A program made the position numbers and the translations under genes. A stretch of 64,000 nucleotides of DNA from Mytilisepta virgata (lineage: Eukaryota > Mollusca > Bivalvia > Mytilida > Mytilidae). Location of the stretch: positions 6,324,001 to 6,388,000 of the forward strand of contig CM051511.1 in assembly GCA_028015205.1 (NCBI GenBank), written 5' to 3'. This document shows positions 12,500-24,307 of the stretch, in pieces (position 1 is the first letter of the stretch; the number at the start of each line of letters is the position of its first letter). The notes below the pieces were generated by a model that was not told the origin of the DNA, did no database searches, and saw nothing but the letters and a program-made list of their open reading frames with translations.

Positions 12500-12681
12500 T
12501 TAACTCGAATTTCAACTCGAACTGTAACTCGATAAATGGCATAAGAAATTAATATCTCGAGTTCACTCAAACTTCAACTCGAACTCGAATTATAACTCGA
12601 ACTCTAACTCGAACTTCAACTCGAACTCTAACTTTAACTCGAACTCTAACTCGAACTCGAACTCGATGTTTAGTCACACCC
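12500..12681 (-). repeat. Right TIR: inverted hexamer array
   Basis: Read on the minus strand it starts with the same terminal motif as the left end, continues with about 17 hexamers of the NNAGTT type, and ends in a spacer with CCATTTATCGAGTT that matches the left arm's spacer. The order of hexamer variants differs from the left arm, so the arms have evolved by slippage while the ends stayed fixed. Confidence 0.9.
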
Positions 12682-12690
12682 ATTTATCTC

Positions 12691-14574
12691 GAAGTAATGC
12701 CGTGACATTTTTGTTTTTTAAGTCTTCCGACCATAATAAATAATTACTGTGAGTTATACGTCTTTTTGACGGGCAATAATTCAAACCATACGTTTAATTA
12801 AAGCAGGATATATACTCTGGATTGAGGTCCAACGTGACTTTTAGTGTTCGTTTTTCCAGTGTCAGTACCCTTAAAAAGATTTGATAATCATACCACATGT
12901 AGAGAAAATAATACGAGTCAAATGTCGGAAAAAACAAAATGAAGGGACATTACTGTGAGAAATAACAGTGAAAATCAAACTTCAGGCAGTTTACTTTGAA
13001 CATAACATTTTAACTGAAAAGGATGATACTTGGACCCAATCACTGAACATCAAAACGTAGGTGTGTTTAACGTCCAGTATCAGGACGAGAATATGTTGAT
13101 ACGATTCGAATATGAACCCTTTGGTAATTTTTCAATAAAAATGGACCCATAAACCATCGAATTTCGGTCATTTCCGTTGAAACTGGATCTTTATCATAAA
13201 ATATTGAACTGAAATATGCCATTTTTCTACATTATAAATATCAGCAATAAACTGTCAAAACTAACATGTAAATTTTAGTTCTTCAATGATAATAATAGCT
13301 CTTCTGAAATTGATATTTTTTGTAAAGATAAATAATTAATAATTCAAAATTTCTCTATATAGGCTTTGCCTAAGTTTCCCCAAAATATTTCCTTTACATG
13401 ATATAAAAGTACATGCAAGGGGGTTATCGTAGCCCGCGGACTTTTATTAACTATGTAAAAATAGATATTGTAACATGGTCTTATAAACAGAAACAGCGAA
13501 AATCTAAGGCAAAAAAAGTAATGAACTATATGAATAATTATACATTATATAAAATAACAACTTGTATTACATAAAAAAAATCATCTACCGAAAATATGCA
13601 CGGCGCAAAGTTATTTTCAAAGATAGCGACCGACCACAACCATTTGCGTTGTTTTTGGTGTTTTCGAATTAAAGTTTGCTTTGAGGTTGGATATAAACAC
13701 AATAATTAACATGGTAAAAAGCTCTTTTTCATGTGATTGGTTGCAAATTGATTAATTTCGAATGTTTGTATCTGCTAGCGCAGTTAAATAGTTTTCGGAA
13801 ACATGTCCAACTCTGGAGAAAATAATGACAATTTGTAAATTTCACTAGTTAACGATGTAGAAATGTGATTTAAATAATTAACAAATCGAGCATAATTTGT
13901 TGAAAAAAAACCCGAAAGAAACTAATTATGTTGCGAAACAGCTCATACGACAATAGAAAACAAGGGAAATAAATGGAAATGGTAAGCTGTCAAAAGGGGC
14001 ACAAAACCACTTAAAGGTACAAATTACACAAACCGAAGAAAACCAAATACAAAATTGTAAAAAAAAAACAACAACCAAACTTAAAAGTTGGAATTACCCA
14101 ACGTTTCGACCAATATTGCCTTGATTACGATCATGAAAAAATAAAAATAAAAAGTTGTTGAATCTATGAAATCCAGAGCAAGACTGGGTCCGTACATTAA
14201 ATGATTTGGTGAAACGTATTATTTATAGTATCTAACGCATGATTATTATTGTAAAGAAGTGGATCGGCCTTATGCTGTATTTGTATGGAAATACTTTGAC
14301 GTACATGTATCTGTTGTAACACTGATTGTCCGTCCGTCCTCAGGTCAGTTCATCACACCCAAGGTAAATTTTACGTTAAGGTCCAGAGTTAAGATACTTC
14401 ATGTCATATCTCAATGATATTTGGGCAGTGGACTGTTCTGTCGGTTTAGTATTTATTCTATAGATACTAGAAGCAAAAGGATTGAATTGACAACTACAAC
14501 TGTGTGTGTAGATAGATTTATAGATACAGTGCCATTTTAATATTAAAAATACATCAGAAATATATATATATATC
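12691..14574. other. Intergenic, no gene seen
   Basis: No exon or repeat is recognised with confidence. A short TTTAACGTCCAGT piece near 13066 resembles the tail of the SINE at 23164-23452 and may be a fragment of it. Confidence 0.45.
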
Positions 14575-14583
14575 ATTTAATAG

Positions 14584-14848
14584 TGGGGCCTCGGTGGCCG
14601 AGTGGTCTAAGTAGCTCGTCATGACTACTACTGATCACTAGCCTGTCAACGCTGGGTTGTGAGTTCGAATTTCACCTGTGGCGGGGTGTGTTCGACGATC
14701 TTAATTGACAAGGATTGCCTATTTTCCTACCGAAGGTCGGTGGTTCTCTCCGGGTACTCCGGATTCCTCCACCAATAAAAACTGGCCGCCGCGAAATGAC
14801 CAAAATGTGCTGAAAACGGCGTTAAACCAAAACTAAACAAACCAACAA
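14584..14848 (+). mobile_element. tRNA-derived SINE (V-SINE/RUDI-like), full length
   Basis: The head GGGGCCTCGGTGGCCGAGTG carries a Leu/Ser-tRNA-like A box (TGGCCGAGTGG). The B box is GAGTTCGAATTTC near 14671. The central domain contains CTCCGGGTACTCCGG and TTCCTCCACCAATAAAAACT, which I recognise as the V-SINE core also present in the molluscan RUDI SINE. The tail is a run of AAACAAA-type units. ATTTAATAG at 14575-14583 and ATTGAATAG at 14849-14857 form a 9 bp target duplication with one mismatch. The minus-strand open frame at 14822-15085 overlaps its tail and is not a gene. Confidence 0.85.
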
Positions 14849-15195
14849 ATTGAATAGTTTTTTAGCTGATCTGGCGAAAAGGCAGGGCGAAGTTTTGCCT
14901 TTACTTGGCGTCCGTCGTCGTAAAATTTCATTCAAAGCTCTTCTATCAGATTGAACAGCTTTTCTGGCCCTACTAATAAATTTAATACAGGAAGAAGTAG
15001 TCGGTTTAAGTGATCGATCTTTAAGAGCTAAAGTATATCTTAGTAATTTTTTTATGTTGAAAATTGCCCATGGGTCACTTTTCATCGTTCGAAATAAAAC
15101 CGCGGTCTACTAGTGAAAATTAAAGAACGGTATTTTTGCATTTGTTTATTGACATTTGTTCATTTTTCAACGTTAGAGGGTCGTTGTGCTAGTTC

Positions 15196-15352
15196 ACGAG
15201 GTGACACTCCACAGGAAGACATGCCGACCACCTTGACACATTATACTCACTCCGAGCTGTCCAGTCTTTGCTCTTATTCCATGGATGCCGTTTGGTTGAA
15301 AGAGAAGCAGCAATTACCAATCATAATCTTTTTGGTTTGACTTGCCCTTCCA
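15196..15352 (-). mobile_element. Partial copy of a second SINE family, tRNA head missing
   Basis: ACAGGAAGACAT, GTCTTTGCTCTTATTCC, a GCAGCAATT-type block and TTTTTGGTTTG occur in the same order and orientation as in the fuller copy at 23164-23452. The tRNA-like head is absent. The frame at 15113-15340 is a by-product. Confidence 0.6.
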
Positions 15353-15359
15353 CAATCGT

Positions 15360-16200
15360 GGCGAGGACTTTACTACGAGACCAGAAGGGGGTTCAAAATG
15401 TAGAGAAAGTATTGACAGAAAACGCCCGGCATTAAAACGTATGGAAAGTAATTACAGTAAGCAGTTGGTTGGAAAAATAAAGGTAGTGATATGAGTAAAA
15501 TGTCTATTGAAATACGGCGGAAGCTTCGGGAGATTAAATTCCGAAACAAACTGCAGAATACAACAAATAAATATATAAATAAAATTTTGAATCGACTGAA
15601 AACACGAAACATTTTACTTCAAGGATAGCAATCTTGTCACAAAAAACTTTAGGCAAAAAAAAAAAAAAAAGATTCATTGCACCAAGTAATTAATTCTTGG
15701 TAAATTTTCATGAATTCTGCAGACAAATATATTTATGAGTTTATCTAAAATTCTCAGTAGACATTTAAAAGTTTAAGAAGGTACAAATGTAGAAAGGAGA
15801 TATTTTAAAAATTAAAGTTTTCTAAAAAATATAAGACGCTTACCGTTCTGTGATGCTTTGGAGTTGGAACTGTGCTGCTTTTGCAAATCTCTGGGTCTTA
15901 TATACCAAATAAAACCTCTCAATCATCAATCATGCAAACAATCTGTTTAAATATTTTGTTCTCATTTATCATAAAAATGCTGTATTAAAATGCTCTATCC
16001 ATAAAAATGACAAATTTGATTTTAAAAAAAGTTATTTTATGCGTTATGTTTTTATATAACGTAAACATTTTTTTTAAAGTTACGAAATGTTGTTTATCGT
16101 TTATTTATGCAAAAGACATTATCTAGAATACTGAATGGTCAACCTACAAAGTTAAAACAAACATATTTCCAAAGCAACTTGGTCACCCTTAACAAGTGTT
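15360..16200. other. Intergenic, no gene seen
   Basis: AT-rich sequence with a poly-A run at about 15655-15670. No supported exon or repeat. Confidence 0.4.
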
Positions 16201-16214
16201 AGAAATAAGCACAG

Positions 16215-16473
16215 TTGCACTCTCTAAATTAAACTGGGTACCCTTCTTTCCTTTTTAAAATTTGTCTAGCTAATGACAATTTTTTGAGTATCATAATATA
16301 TCTCTCAACCAACATATATGAAATGGATACTTTAAATTTACAATTACAAAAATATTAGATTTTTCAATATCAGGGAATTGCAAGAGGTAAAACCAAGGAA
16401 CTACAATAAAGTGTTCGTGTTATCCAAGGTTCGAGTAATCCGAAGTGGAATGTGACCTTGTACAGGTTCAAAT
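16215..16473 (+). repeat. Copy A of a ~255 bp dispersed repeat
   Basis: From AAACTGGGTACCCTTCTTTC through GACCTTGTACAGGTTCAAATATCAAG this segment matches 17145-17397 at high identity in the same orientation, about 930 bp away. It continues beyond the repeat into AATATCAAGC. It lacks TG...CA ends, so it is not an obvious LTR. Confidence 0.8.
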
Positions 16474-17144
16474 ATCAAGCTAACCGTTATACAAACACAT
16501 GGTATTTGTGGAATTTAAAAGCAAGTTAAAATATTGGCATTATGTTTTCTTATTAACTACATGTATATTCATCATTGGAGATTTCAACTTGTCCAGGCAT
16601 TATGTTACAGAAAAGTATTATATCCGACTCCCTGCGAAAAAAACACTTCGAAGTTTGACACATCGAGGTAACATTACATTGTATTTTTTCTGGGGACCTC
16701 TAAACATCTTCGAGTTTTCCGAGAATTCGAATTATCAGAGTTCGAGTCATCAGAGGTTAAAATGCTTAGGACAAATGAGAAATTTGCACAGACCGCGAAA
16801 TTACTTTATTACATGTGTTTAACCATACGGTTAAATTAACTTTGCTGTATGGTAGTGAAGTTTAGGGTTTTCAGTAGGAACAAATTGGTTTCTTCTATAA
16901 ATTGCAATTTTCAGTGTCAGATGACCCTTTGAAGATAGGTTCTCCCTACCTCATCTCCAATTGTACGAGGTCTCATTTCCACTTCTTTAGACCAATCAAA
17001 TCGCGCCGTTCACAAATGCACATACCTTTTGACCAATCAGGCGTAACTTATTTAACTTCGTCGACTGTGCTCATTGAATTTACCTAGGTACAGGAAACTT
17101 AAAAATCCATTATTAACGGAAAAAAACAGGTAATTACCAGTTGG

Positions 17145-17393
17145 AATCTCTAAAATAAACTGGGTACCCTTCTTTCTTTTTAAATTTTTTCTAGCTAATG
17201 ACAATTTTTTGACTACCATAATATATCTCTCAACCAAAATATATGAAATGGATACTTTAAATTTAGAGTTACAAAAACATTAGATTTCGCAATATCAGGG
17301 AATTTTAAGAGGTACAATCAAGGGATTACAATAAAGTGTTAGTGTTATCCAAGGTTCGAGAAATCCGAAGTGGAATGTGACCTTGTACAGGTT

Positions 17394-17397
<4 letters not shown>
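17145..17397 (+). repeat. Copy B of the ~255 bp dispersed repeat, with A-rich tail
   Basis: This matches copy A at 16215-16473 up to CTTGTACAGGTTCAAA and then runs into a ~36 base A-run and a (TA)n tract (17396-17467). The tail may mean that this copy arrived by retroposition, or the A-run may have expanded at the end of a local duplication. Confidence 0.8.

Positions 17398-17467
<70 letters not shown>
17396..17467. repeat. Poly-A and (TA)n low-complexity tract
   Basis: About 36 A followed by about 17 TA dinucleotides. The open frame through it is spurious. Confidence 0.95.
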
Positions 17468-17469
<2 letters not shown>

Positions 17470-17730
17470 AAAAAAAATCAAATTGTCCGAACGCTGGTAC
17501 TATATACAAAAAACATTAAAATGAAGAATGAATCAGTTTCACTTTTACGGCATTTATTACTACAAGCGCTTTCATTGCTTTACACAGATCTTCAGGTAGA
17601 TGCCATACATGTTATAAACAATGTTAATAATAGAGTAACGTTAACAACAAGGGAAGTAACTTTCAATTGTGTCTTTCGCGCGAAAAATATGATCGCAATG
17701 TCAAAATAGAAATAATGATAAATTATTAAT

Positions 17731-17998
17731 GCAAGTTCAAATATCAAGTTATTTATCGTTCAATGAGGGCTGTAAAATACTTATGAACTCCTGTTCTTTT
17801 ATTTGTGGGAAAAAATCACCTTCTTTATTTATCTTATAAATTGGAAAGATTTTTGAACAGTTTTGAAAATGACGATTCGCACGTATAATTGTGAGTTCTT
17901 TATGCGTTGTTTGTTGTCTGTGTAATGTCGTTCTGGTTCTTAGTTCATTCTTTGTTTCGCCTCATTGAACGATAAATAACTTGATATTTGAACTTGCA
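17731..17998. mobile_element. 268 bp MITE with 38 bp perfect TIRs
   Basis: GCAAGTTCAAATATCAAGTT at 17731, continuing through ATTTATCGTTCAATGAGG, is exactly complemented at 17961-17998. The interior is non-coding. The GTTCAAATATCAAG motif also ends the repeat copy at 16215-16473, so these families may share an end. No clear target duplication was seen. Confidence 0.8.
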
Positions 17999-18136
17999 TT
18001 TGAACAAAGCGAATACTGGAAATCTTCAACTCATTTCAAATACTGAGCGTCTTTTCCCTCGTTCCGCTCCGCTCCACTCGGGAAAGACGTGCACACTCGC
18101 TGAAGATTTCCCAGTATTTGCTTTGAACTCGTGTAA
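17999..18136. repeat. Foldback hairpin with a CGTTCCGCTCCGCTCC loop
   Basis: The arm at about 18004-18057 (AGCGAATACTGGAAATCTTC ... CGTCTTTTCCC) is complemented by about 18080-18126 (GGGAAAGACG ... CAGTATTTGCTTTGAA). The loop is GC-rich. It abuts the MITE at 17731-17998. Confidence 0.75.
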
Positions 18137-18139
18137 GAT

Positions 18140-19365
18140 ATTTTGGGGTTAAGAATTTTTCCCAGGCCTTTAAAAACTTATTTAGACTGATATTTCAGGT
18201 TGTATCTGAAAACAAGTTTTTGGAAGGGGTAGGCGAAACATAATGAGCCTATATACATATATTTAAGGCGATTTACCCCCTCATTGGCTGATGCAGTATG
18301 GCAATCTGCATAAGATTTATAAGTATAATATAAGAGATAGTTCATAACACGTCGGGCCAAATGGCAATATATGGACCGGCAGGTCGCTCCAAAAACATTA
18401 TATGGATCGGCAGGTCCATATATTGTCATCTAGCCCTCAGTGTCATGAAGTATTTTTTAATTTTTATATACAAGACCATGGGTCTATATTGATACGAGTT
18501 GCTGTTACATACAATAAAATCTTGATTATCCCCACATATTTTTTGTCAGTTACCGGGTGGAAATGGATCGTAGAAGCTCTCGGGGTCCATTTAACCGTCT
18601 CGATATGGAAAAAGGCATGTATTAATATATTCATTAGAGACACGGAAAAAACGAATCATTTAGGATATCACGGACTACCTGCGTTCACTCACCTCACTTA
18701 TGACTGTTAGATGACCCTCAGATTTCCCCCACCTTTTCTTAATGTCGAGGACACCGAAAAATATAAAGTCACATACATTTTTAAAAGTGAACTTTCCAGA
18801 ACTTATTCTTTACATTTTTTGCCTGTTTTTTTGTATTAAATGACACTGGTGTGGTATTATCTATCATACTTTTATTGTCACTTTATTTTCCAAATAAATT
18901 TGTCATGATTAATCATATATTTCGTACAAATAATATAATATTATATAATGGGCCATAATGGGCGGGTTTTAGTAAAAAAAATGAAGAAAGATGAAGAGTT
19001 TTTTATTTCTTTTATGTTGTTTTTCTTTCATTTCTATTTGTTATTTATTGCATGTGTTAAAGATTTATCACAATGATAAAATTACATAGACCGCACCACC
19101 TGCATATATATTAGGACCAAAATTCCGTGCAGCTTTTTTATATCAGTTTTACGTAATCATTATTACTTTTTTACTTTCTTCCACTCAAAATCAATTAACT
19201 GTAAACTGTAATTCTTCTTATAATTGCAGTAATTGCTTTGGAATTCAAGATGATGTCCATCTATAACTGAAGTAAACTTCAATGTTTACAATTTCATTGG
19301 AACTATCGAAGTACATAGTTTTATTGGATATAAAAGTCACCTCTCTGTTACTAATATGTACATAT
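18140..19365. other. Intergenic, no gene seen
   Basis: A short local inverted repeat (TGGCAATATATGGACC at about 18361-18376 and its complement near 18415-18430) is the only structure noted. No exon is supported. Confidence 0.4.
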
Positions 19366-19523
19366 TATCAGGTTTTCTGCAAACGTATATCGTAAAATAT
19401 CAGCCGCGAGACACAATGTGAAGCTTTTTCGGCGAGTGAGCGTAGCGAACGAGCTAAAACGCTTCATATTGTGTCGAGCGGCTTATATTTTACAATATTT
19501 GTTTGAAGAAAACTTGATGATAA
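19366..19523. repeat. Long foldback hairpin with a GAGCGTAGCGAAC loop
   Basis: The arm at about 19366-19431 (ATCAGGTTTTCTGCAAACG ... GACACAATGTGAAGC) is complemented by about 19450-19523. The loop at about 19432-19450, GGCGAGTGAGCGTAGCGAAC, is GC-rich and itself partly palindromic. It is of the same type as the hairpins at 17999-18136 and 44171-44308. Confidence 0.8.
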
Positions 19524-22500
19524 ATTTATCGTATTGTTAACTAGCAATCTTAATGGAATTTCTTACTTTTCAATGGCCATCTGCCTATAACCGGATGTTT
19601 TCCTGATATATTTGGGTCAACGTTGGGTCAAACATTATGACGTCGCTGATATATTCGGGTCAGCTCATATTAGGATCGGGTCAACTCTTTACGACGTCAC
19701 AGTGCCGAAATACGGGAAATTGTGAAGGCCTCAGCAGGTAGATATAGGCATGGGGAAATACGATAAATGTATATATCCTTGTGCTTTTCATCAGATATAT
19801 ATAAACAACTTTCGTCGAGTTTCGTCTTCATAATGTTGTGTATATCTGTATACAAATCAATACAAAATATCGATAAAAAAATACCGCTTACATTTCTTTC
19901 GTTTGTTGATTATTCGTTTTATTTCTATTGTGAGATTCGTCATGTTCCTGGTTAATTCAGCTGAACTGAAATTACATTCAAGCCTATCGAACTTAAATTC
20001 TTCTATACAGAGAGACCTACTATTTTTGTCTTCCTCAATTCCCACATAGCTGTGATTCCTTTACCCGTCTGTGGTTTCTCATCTTGGAACTGTTCCATAG
20101 TAGGCAGTAGTGCTATCATCAAAACGGTAAAGGGAAAAAAAAGAAGAAGAGAAAGCCATATATTGAGAGTTATACCCTTACTTTCTTAAAATGTTTACAA
20201 TTCTATAACAGTAATTTTTAAGAACATTAAGGGAACGAAATTATCAATACTTGGAACATATCCATTATTACATGTCCATTGAGAAGTTTGTCAATCGTCA
20301 TTTAGTAATAGTGTCAATGATAAGTGTAAGTCATTTCGCAATATCAAATGTTGTGTGGATCTCATCCTGAATTGGTGGATTCTTCATTTTTGTCCTTTTG
20401 TTATATGTTTTATAAAAAAAAACTGATTTTTTTGTCGTATTGCCTGTTCTCTATCTTATTATAAAATTCTACAATGTATTACCGGACTTGATCATAAACA
20501 ACACCCTCTTTCTGAAATATCCGAGTTCACATTTGTTTGCAGATATATTAGTGTTTTGTGTTGTGTCCTATTGTTTGTTCTTGTTCTCTGTCTTAGTATC
20601 GATTAATCTAGACCTATGGGTGCAAGAAATTATTCTAACAATAGTTAGTGTATGATAATGAAGATAATTAAAACCAATATCAGATCTTAATTAATGTTAT
20701 GGGCATATTCTGGAATGAGGAATTTTTCCAAATATTGAAACTAAATTTTTCATCTAGTCTATCTGTTTTGGAAATTGAAAACTCTTCCCTCTGTCTTTCT
20801 CGTTTATCAAAACGGTGGGATTGACCCAATTATTGTATCTTTAAAATTGTAGTATTCTTGAACAAAGTAAGCATTACACAAATTGGGAAAATTTATTAAT
20901 ATAGGTCCTTTTTGCCACAATTTACAAACTTTCAATTGAGCATTTGCGTTTTTATCCCCCTTTTGAAAGTTTAAAATACTGTATAAAATATCATTAAAAA
21001 GTTAGGTGTGACCAAGCTATCACGCTTTCTTTCAGGATTGTTAATAATTTACTATTATTCAAAACATCTTTCGGTGGGGCTGTATGGATACTTTGCGAGT
21101 GGTAGATTATCGTATTTCTCCAGTTAAGCTAGTTAAACCTTCAAATATCGAGCCTTGGCAAGAAATTGGAAAGTTTAACTATCGAGAAGTAAGATTCTGT
21201 TTCTCTTATTCTTTCAACATTTTAAAATTAGCTTTAATAATTAATCGCAAGAAACCCAGTCACTCCTTAAGTATGACGCATTATACCAATTTATCACATT
21301 TTGAAAATGTCAGTACTCGTTCATCCATCAAGAAGCCTGACCTTTTGTCCCTGCTGTAAGTTTTCGTCAAGAGATATGTTTACTTTACACATAAAACTGC
21401 AGACGATAGCGCGACGTTAATCTTTGAAAAGCAAAGAGAAAATAGAAGGGATATTTTATCAACCAATCAGCAAACGAGAAAAACAAATCACATGTGGATT
21501 ATCAAATTTTTCTCAAACTGATCGAATACCCTGGAAACAGCCAAAGAATTAGAGAATAAGTTCTAAATTGTATCCATCAGTATTTTGATGTTGATTATCC
21601 AAATAAAAAATGCTCAAGCTCTCCATAATTGGGATCTTTTGCATAGACATGTAAACAATTTTAGGTCACCAGTAACAACATTGCCTTCATCACAAAATAA
21701 TTAACGGCTAACACGAACAGGAACAGTCAGGCGGCTTGAACTATCATCATTCGTGGAGAAAGCGCATTACTCTTTTTGTAGAAAAGGATTGGTAACATAT
21801 TTATAAATTGTGATTTATTTTATATCTCTATTAAAGTATACTAGAACTATTTATTAATTTTATCATTTCTATTTTTATTTATATATGTTGATTTTTCCCA
21901 ATTGTCATAAACACTCATGAGTGTTTTATCGGTTGTTAGTTTTGTCTTTTATATGTGTAATTAAATGTCAAGTGTTACATTACATAAAATAAAGAGATTA
22001 CACAGAACACAAAAACCACATTAACCGCAAATAGACATACTATCCACAAGCATTTTATATAATTTGTACTTACCATCTATTATGGATTTTATTTCATTCA
22101 TCGATATTATCCATGTTGTTATCAACCACGTCTGTCTGTCCGTCAGTCACATTTTCCTTAGAACCTAAGCTCGTATCATTTTATTTAATTGTATGCGTTT
22201 TATTATTATTTTTAAAGTGTTGTTGTACTCTATATGCAGATGCACAATCATGTTTTAGAATTTGATTTTAAAAAATTGGGGATAACAGGTATAATTTTGA
22301 AATTGTGAATTTAAACCTGCGACTAAAACATCTCCTTCATTTTTTCAATTTGCGTATTTTATTTTTATACAGCATTGTCATTGGCCATCTGGTGGATAGA
22401 CAAGGAGAGATTCTGTACCCGTAATACCGGGTGAACTACAACTACTGAGTGTTTTAATGGACTTTTTTCTTTATACAGTATTTTATGTACAATACATGAA

Positions 22501-23163
22501 TATGAAATTTGATAAAAGTTGATTCATATTCATTTCAAACATGATTATAAAAAGTACTGTATTTAAAACACCAGGGATGTAACGTGTGGGGAGTGCAGGG
22601 AGTGCATCCATCTACTCATTACATCTTTAACTCTATTAACAAAAAGTAAAATACATATTCGTACTTGAATCAAAGAAAGCTGAAACTATTATTCAAATGT
22701 AACTTACCTATACAATTGGCATTTTATTTTAATTTCTATGTAATTTGCAATCATCAATTGTAGATTTGATGGTTTCAAATTGAGTGTATTGGCAATAGAC
22801 AACAAGCAATCAACGTCAACCAACAGACAGACCCCCAGACAAAAAATAGCATAAAACACAAAAATAAACAACAGAGTCAGGATAGTTTGACTTTGTGGGG
22901 AAACTAAACAATGGTGGAATCAACCAGTTTATGGGTACCGAAATCCCCCTTATATATCCTGAAACTATGTTGTATAAAACATATTTCATAAGGTCAAATT
23001 GATAGATGTGATATACATAAACTGTGATTTTTTAGGAAGGTATTGTGTAACTATGTTTGCTTCATTTAACGTAGTGTTTAGTTGTAAGTCCTACTCTGCC
23101 CTATTTCAAAACTACAAATGCAAGTATTAAGATAGAAACAAATAAACGATGGATGGATAGATG
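19524..23163. other. Intergenic, no confident gene
   Basis: Open frames here (for example 19857-20045 minus, 20440-20655 plus, 21084-21359 plus) are short, lack start context or domains, and are AT-driven. Sequence around 22800-22990 (tracts such as 'aaaaataaacaacagagtcagg') has the style of a dispersed mussel repeat also present near 42535-42850. Confidence 0.4.
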
Positions 23164-23452
23164 ATTTATTGTTCAACGTCCAATGGCAATTATCTAAAAC
23201 ATATAGACTGACACGCTGAGCTGGATTATTAATGGCCTTGCTCATGAGGTAAAAGTCGACAGGAAGACATATCATCACACTATACTGACTTCAAGCCGAC
23301 CAGTCCTTTGCTCTTATTCCTAGATGTTGCTTGCTTGGCGAAGTAGCAAATTCCATTTTTTTAATGTTTTTGGTTTGCCCCGGCCAGGGATGGAACCTAC
23401 AACCTCCGCACTCCAGGCGAGCATGCTACCATCAGACCCAATAGGCGGTTTA
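23164..23452 (-). mobile_element. Second tRNA-derived SINE family, near full length
   Basis: Read on the minus strand it begins with a tRNA-like head: TCTGATGGTAGCATGCTCGC (A-box region) and GGTTGTAGGTTCCATCCC (B box), followed by GGCCGGGGCAAACCAAAA. The body has GGAATAAGAGCAAAGGACTG and ATGTCTTCCTGTCGAC, and the end is CATTGGACGTTGAACAATAA. I recall this SINE type from mussel DNA. The partial copy at 15196-15352 shares the body. Confidence 0.75.
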
Positions 23453-23959
23453 ACATTTTTTACAAGGTTCATTGTGGTCCATATTTATTTTTATTATTGA
23501 TTTGGTTTTTAAAATGTTAGATCAGGAGCTTAACTGATGAGTCGTAAACCGACGAAATGTGTATAATAATTGGTAAAAAAAATACTGTTAGCAAGTGTGC
23601 TAACGGAATATATAAATAGCGTAACGACTAGTTTTTCATTACACTGTGTAAAGAAATCTATATGCATAATAATTTTATCATTAAGCCGAACAAACTTGTT
23701 GATAGCATCAATCAAAATATGACATTTAACACTTTGTAAAATTCATGCGATAAAAAGCAGTAGAAAAGGTGAATACATGTAATTCCTCACGTACAGTGCT
23801 TATATGGTTAAATACATTTCCTTTTAACTGAATGCGTTCATCAACGTTAATTAATACTTCGTTATCTCATTGCAAGGGAAAAAAGTAGTGTCTAAAATGT
23901 GTCATAAAGACTACGTAAAAATATCGTAGATGTCCAAATATTGCTTATTAACAGGTTAT

Positions 23960-24172
23960 AATTAAAATTATGTATAATAATTTGAGTTTATAACGAACTT
24001 TGTCAGCTCACTCTATCGGGTAGTTATATTTCTTTGCACACGGTCAATGACGTCACAATGCACATTCCATTCTAATCTAATTTTGCTACGTCATTACTTC
24101 ACACGATGTTTGCGTATGATAAGTGTCTGCAAGTCACACATTAACTTCTATTGTATTGGTCAGCTTTTTGAC
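23960..24172 (+). repeat. Split direct repeat A1
   Basis: ATTAAAATTATGTATAATAA through CACATTAACTTCTATTGT matches 28374-28578 (A2) with only scattered differences. It marks the 5' end of the element. The matches stop at TTGGTCA(G/C)CTTTTTG near 24172. Confidence 0.85.
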
Positions 24173-24307
24173 CTATATGATTTTTGTTTATATATAAATC
24201 ACGAAAGATTTATTATTTATATGGAATAACTTTGCTTATACTGATGTTTATAAAATTTGGACATAAAATTACTATTTTATTATCTGTGTAAAAATGCTCG
24301 TCTCGTT

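Larger units (their letters stand above)
9249..12681. mobile_element. Foldback (FB/Mutator-like) element with hexamer-array TIRs and 9 bp target duplication
   Basis: The element begins GGGTGTGACTAAACATCGAG at 9249 and ends with the exact complement at 12681. The 9 bases on each side, ATTTATCTC at 9240-9248 and 12682-12690, are identical, giving a target-site duplication. Both ends are about 200 bp inverted repeats made mostly of NNAGTT hexamers. Long TIRs built of short tandem repeats plus a 9 bp duplication match Drosophila FB elements and the 9-11 bp duplications of the Mutator superfamily. The 3.0 kb interior holds no transposase; it contains ~160 bp dispersed-repeat units (10160-11660) and low-complexity C- and A-rich stretches. 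It is therefore non-autonomous. Confidence 0.85.

Noticed and set aside
14584..14680. Functional tRNA gene (A and B boxes present)
   Set aside because: No cloverleaf closes and the sequence continues into a V-SINE core and tail; it is the head of a SINE.
16215..17397. Pair of LTRs around a small retrotransposon
   Set aside because: The repeats lack TG...CA ends and a target duplication, and the 670 bp between them holds no primer-binding site or gag/pol.
17377..17709. 110-residue ORF with poly-Lys and Tyr-Ile repeats
   Set aside because: The first part is a poly-A and (TA)n tract; no domain follows.
19990..20115. Possible small exon on the minus strand (reading MEQFQDEKPQTGKGI)
   Set aside because: A pyrimidine tract precedes it and a GGTAAAG donor follows, but the acceptor is poor, no partner exon was found and no family is recognised.
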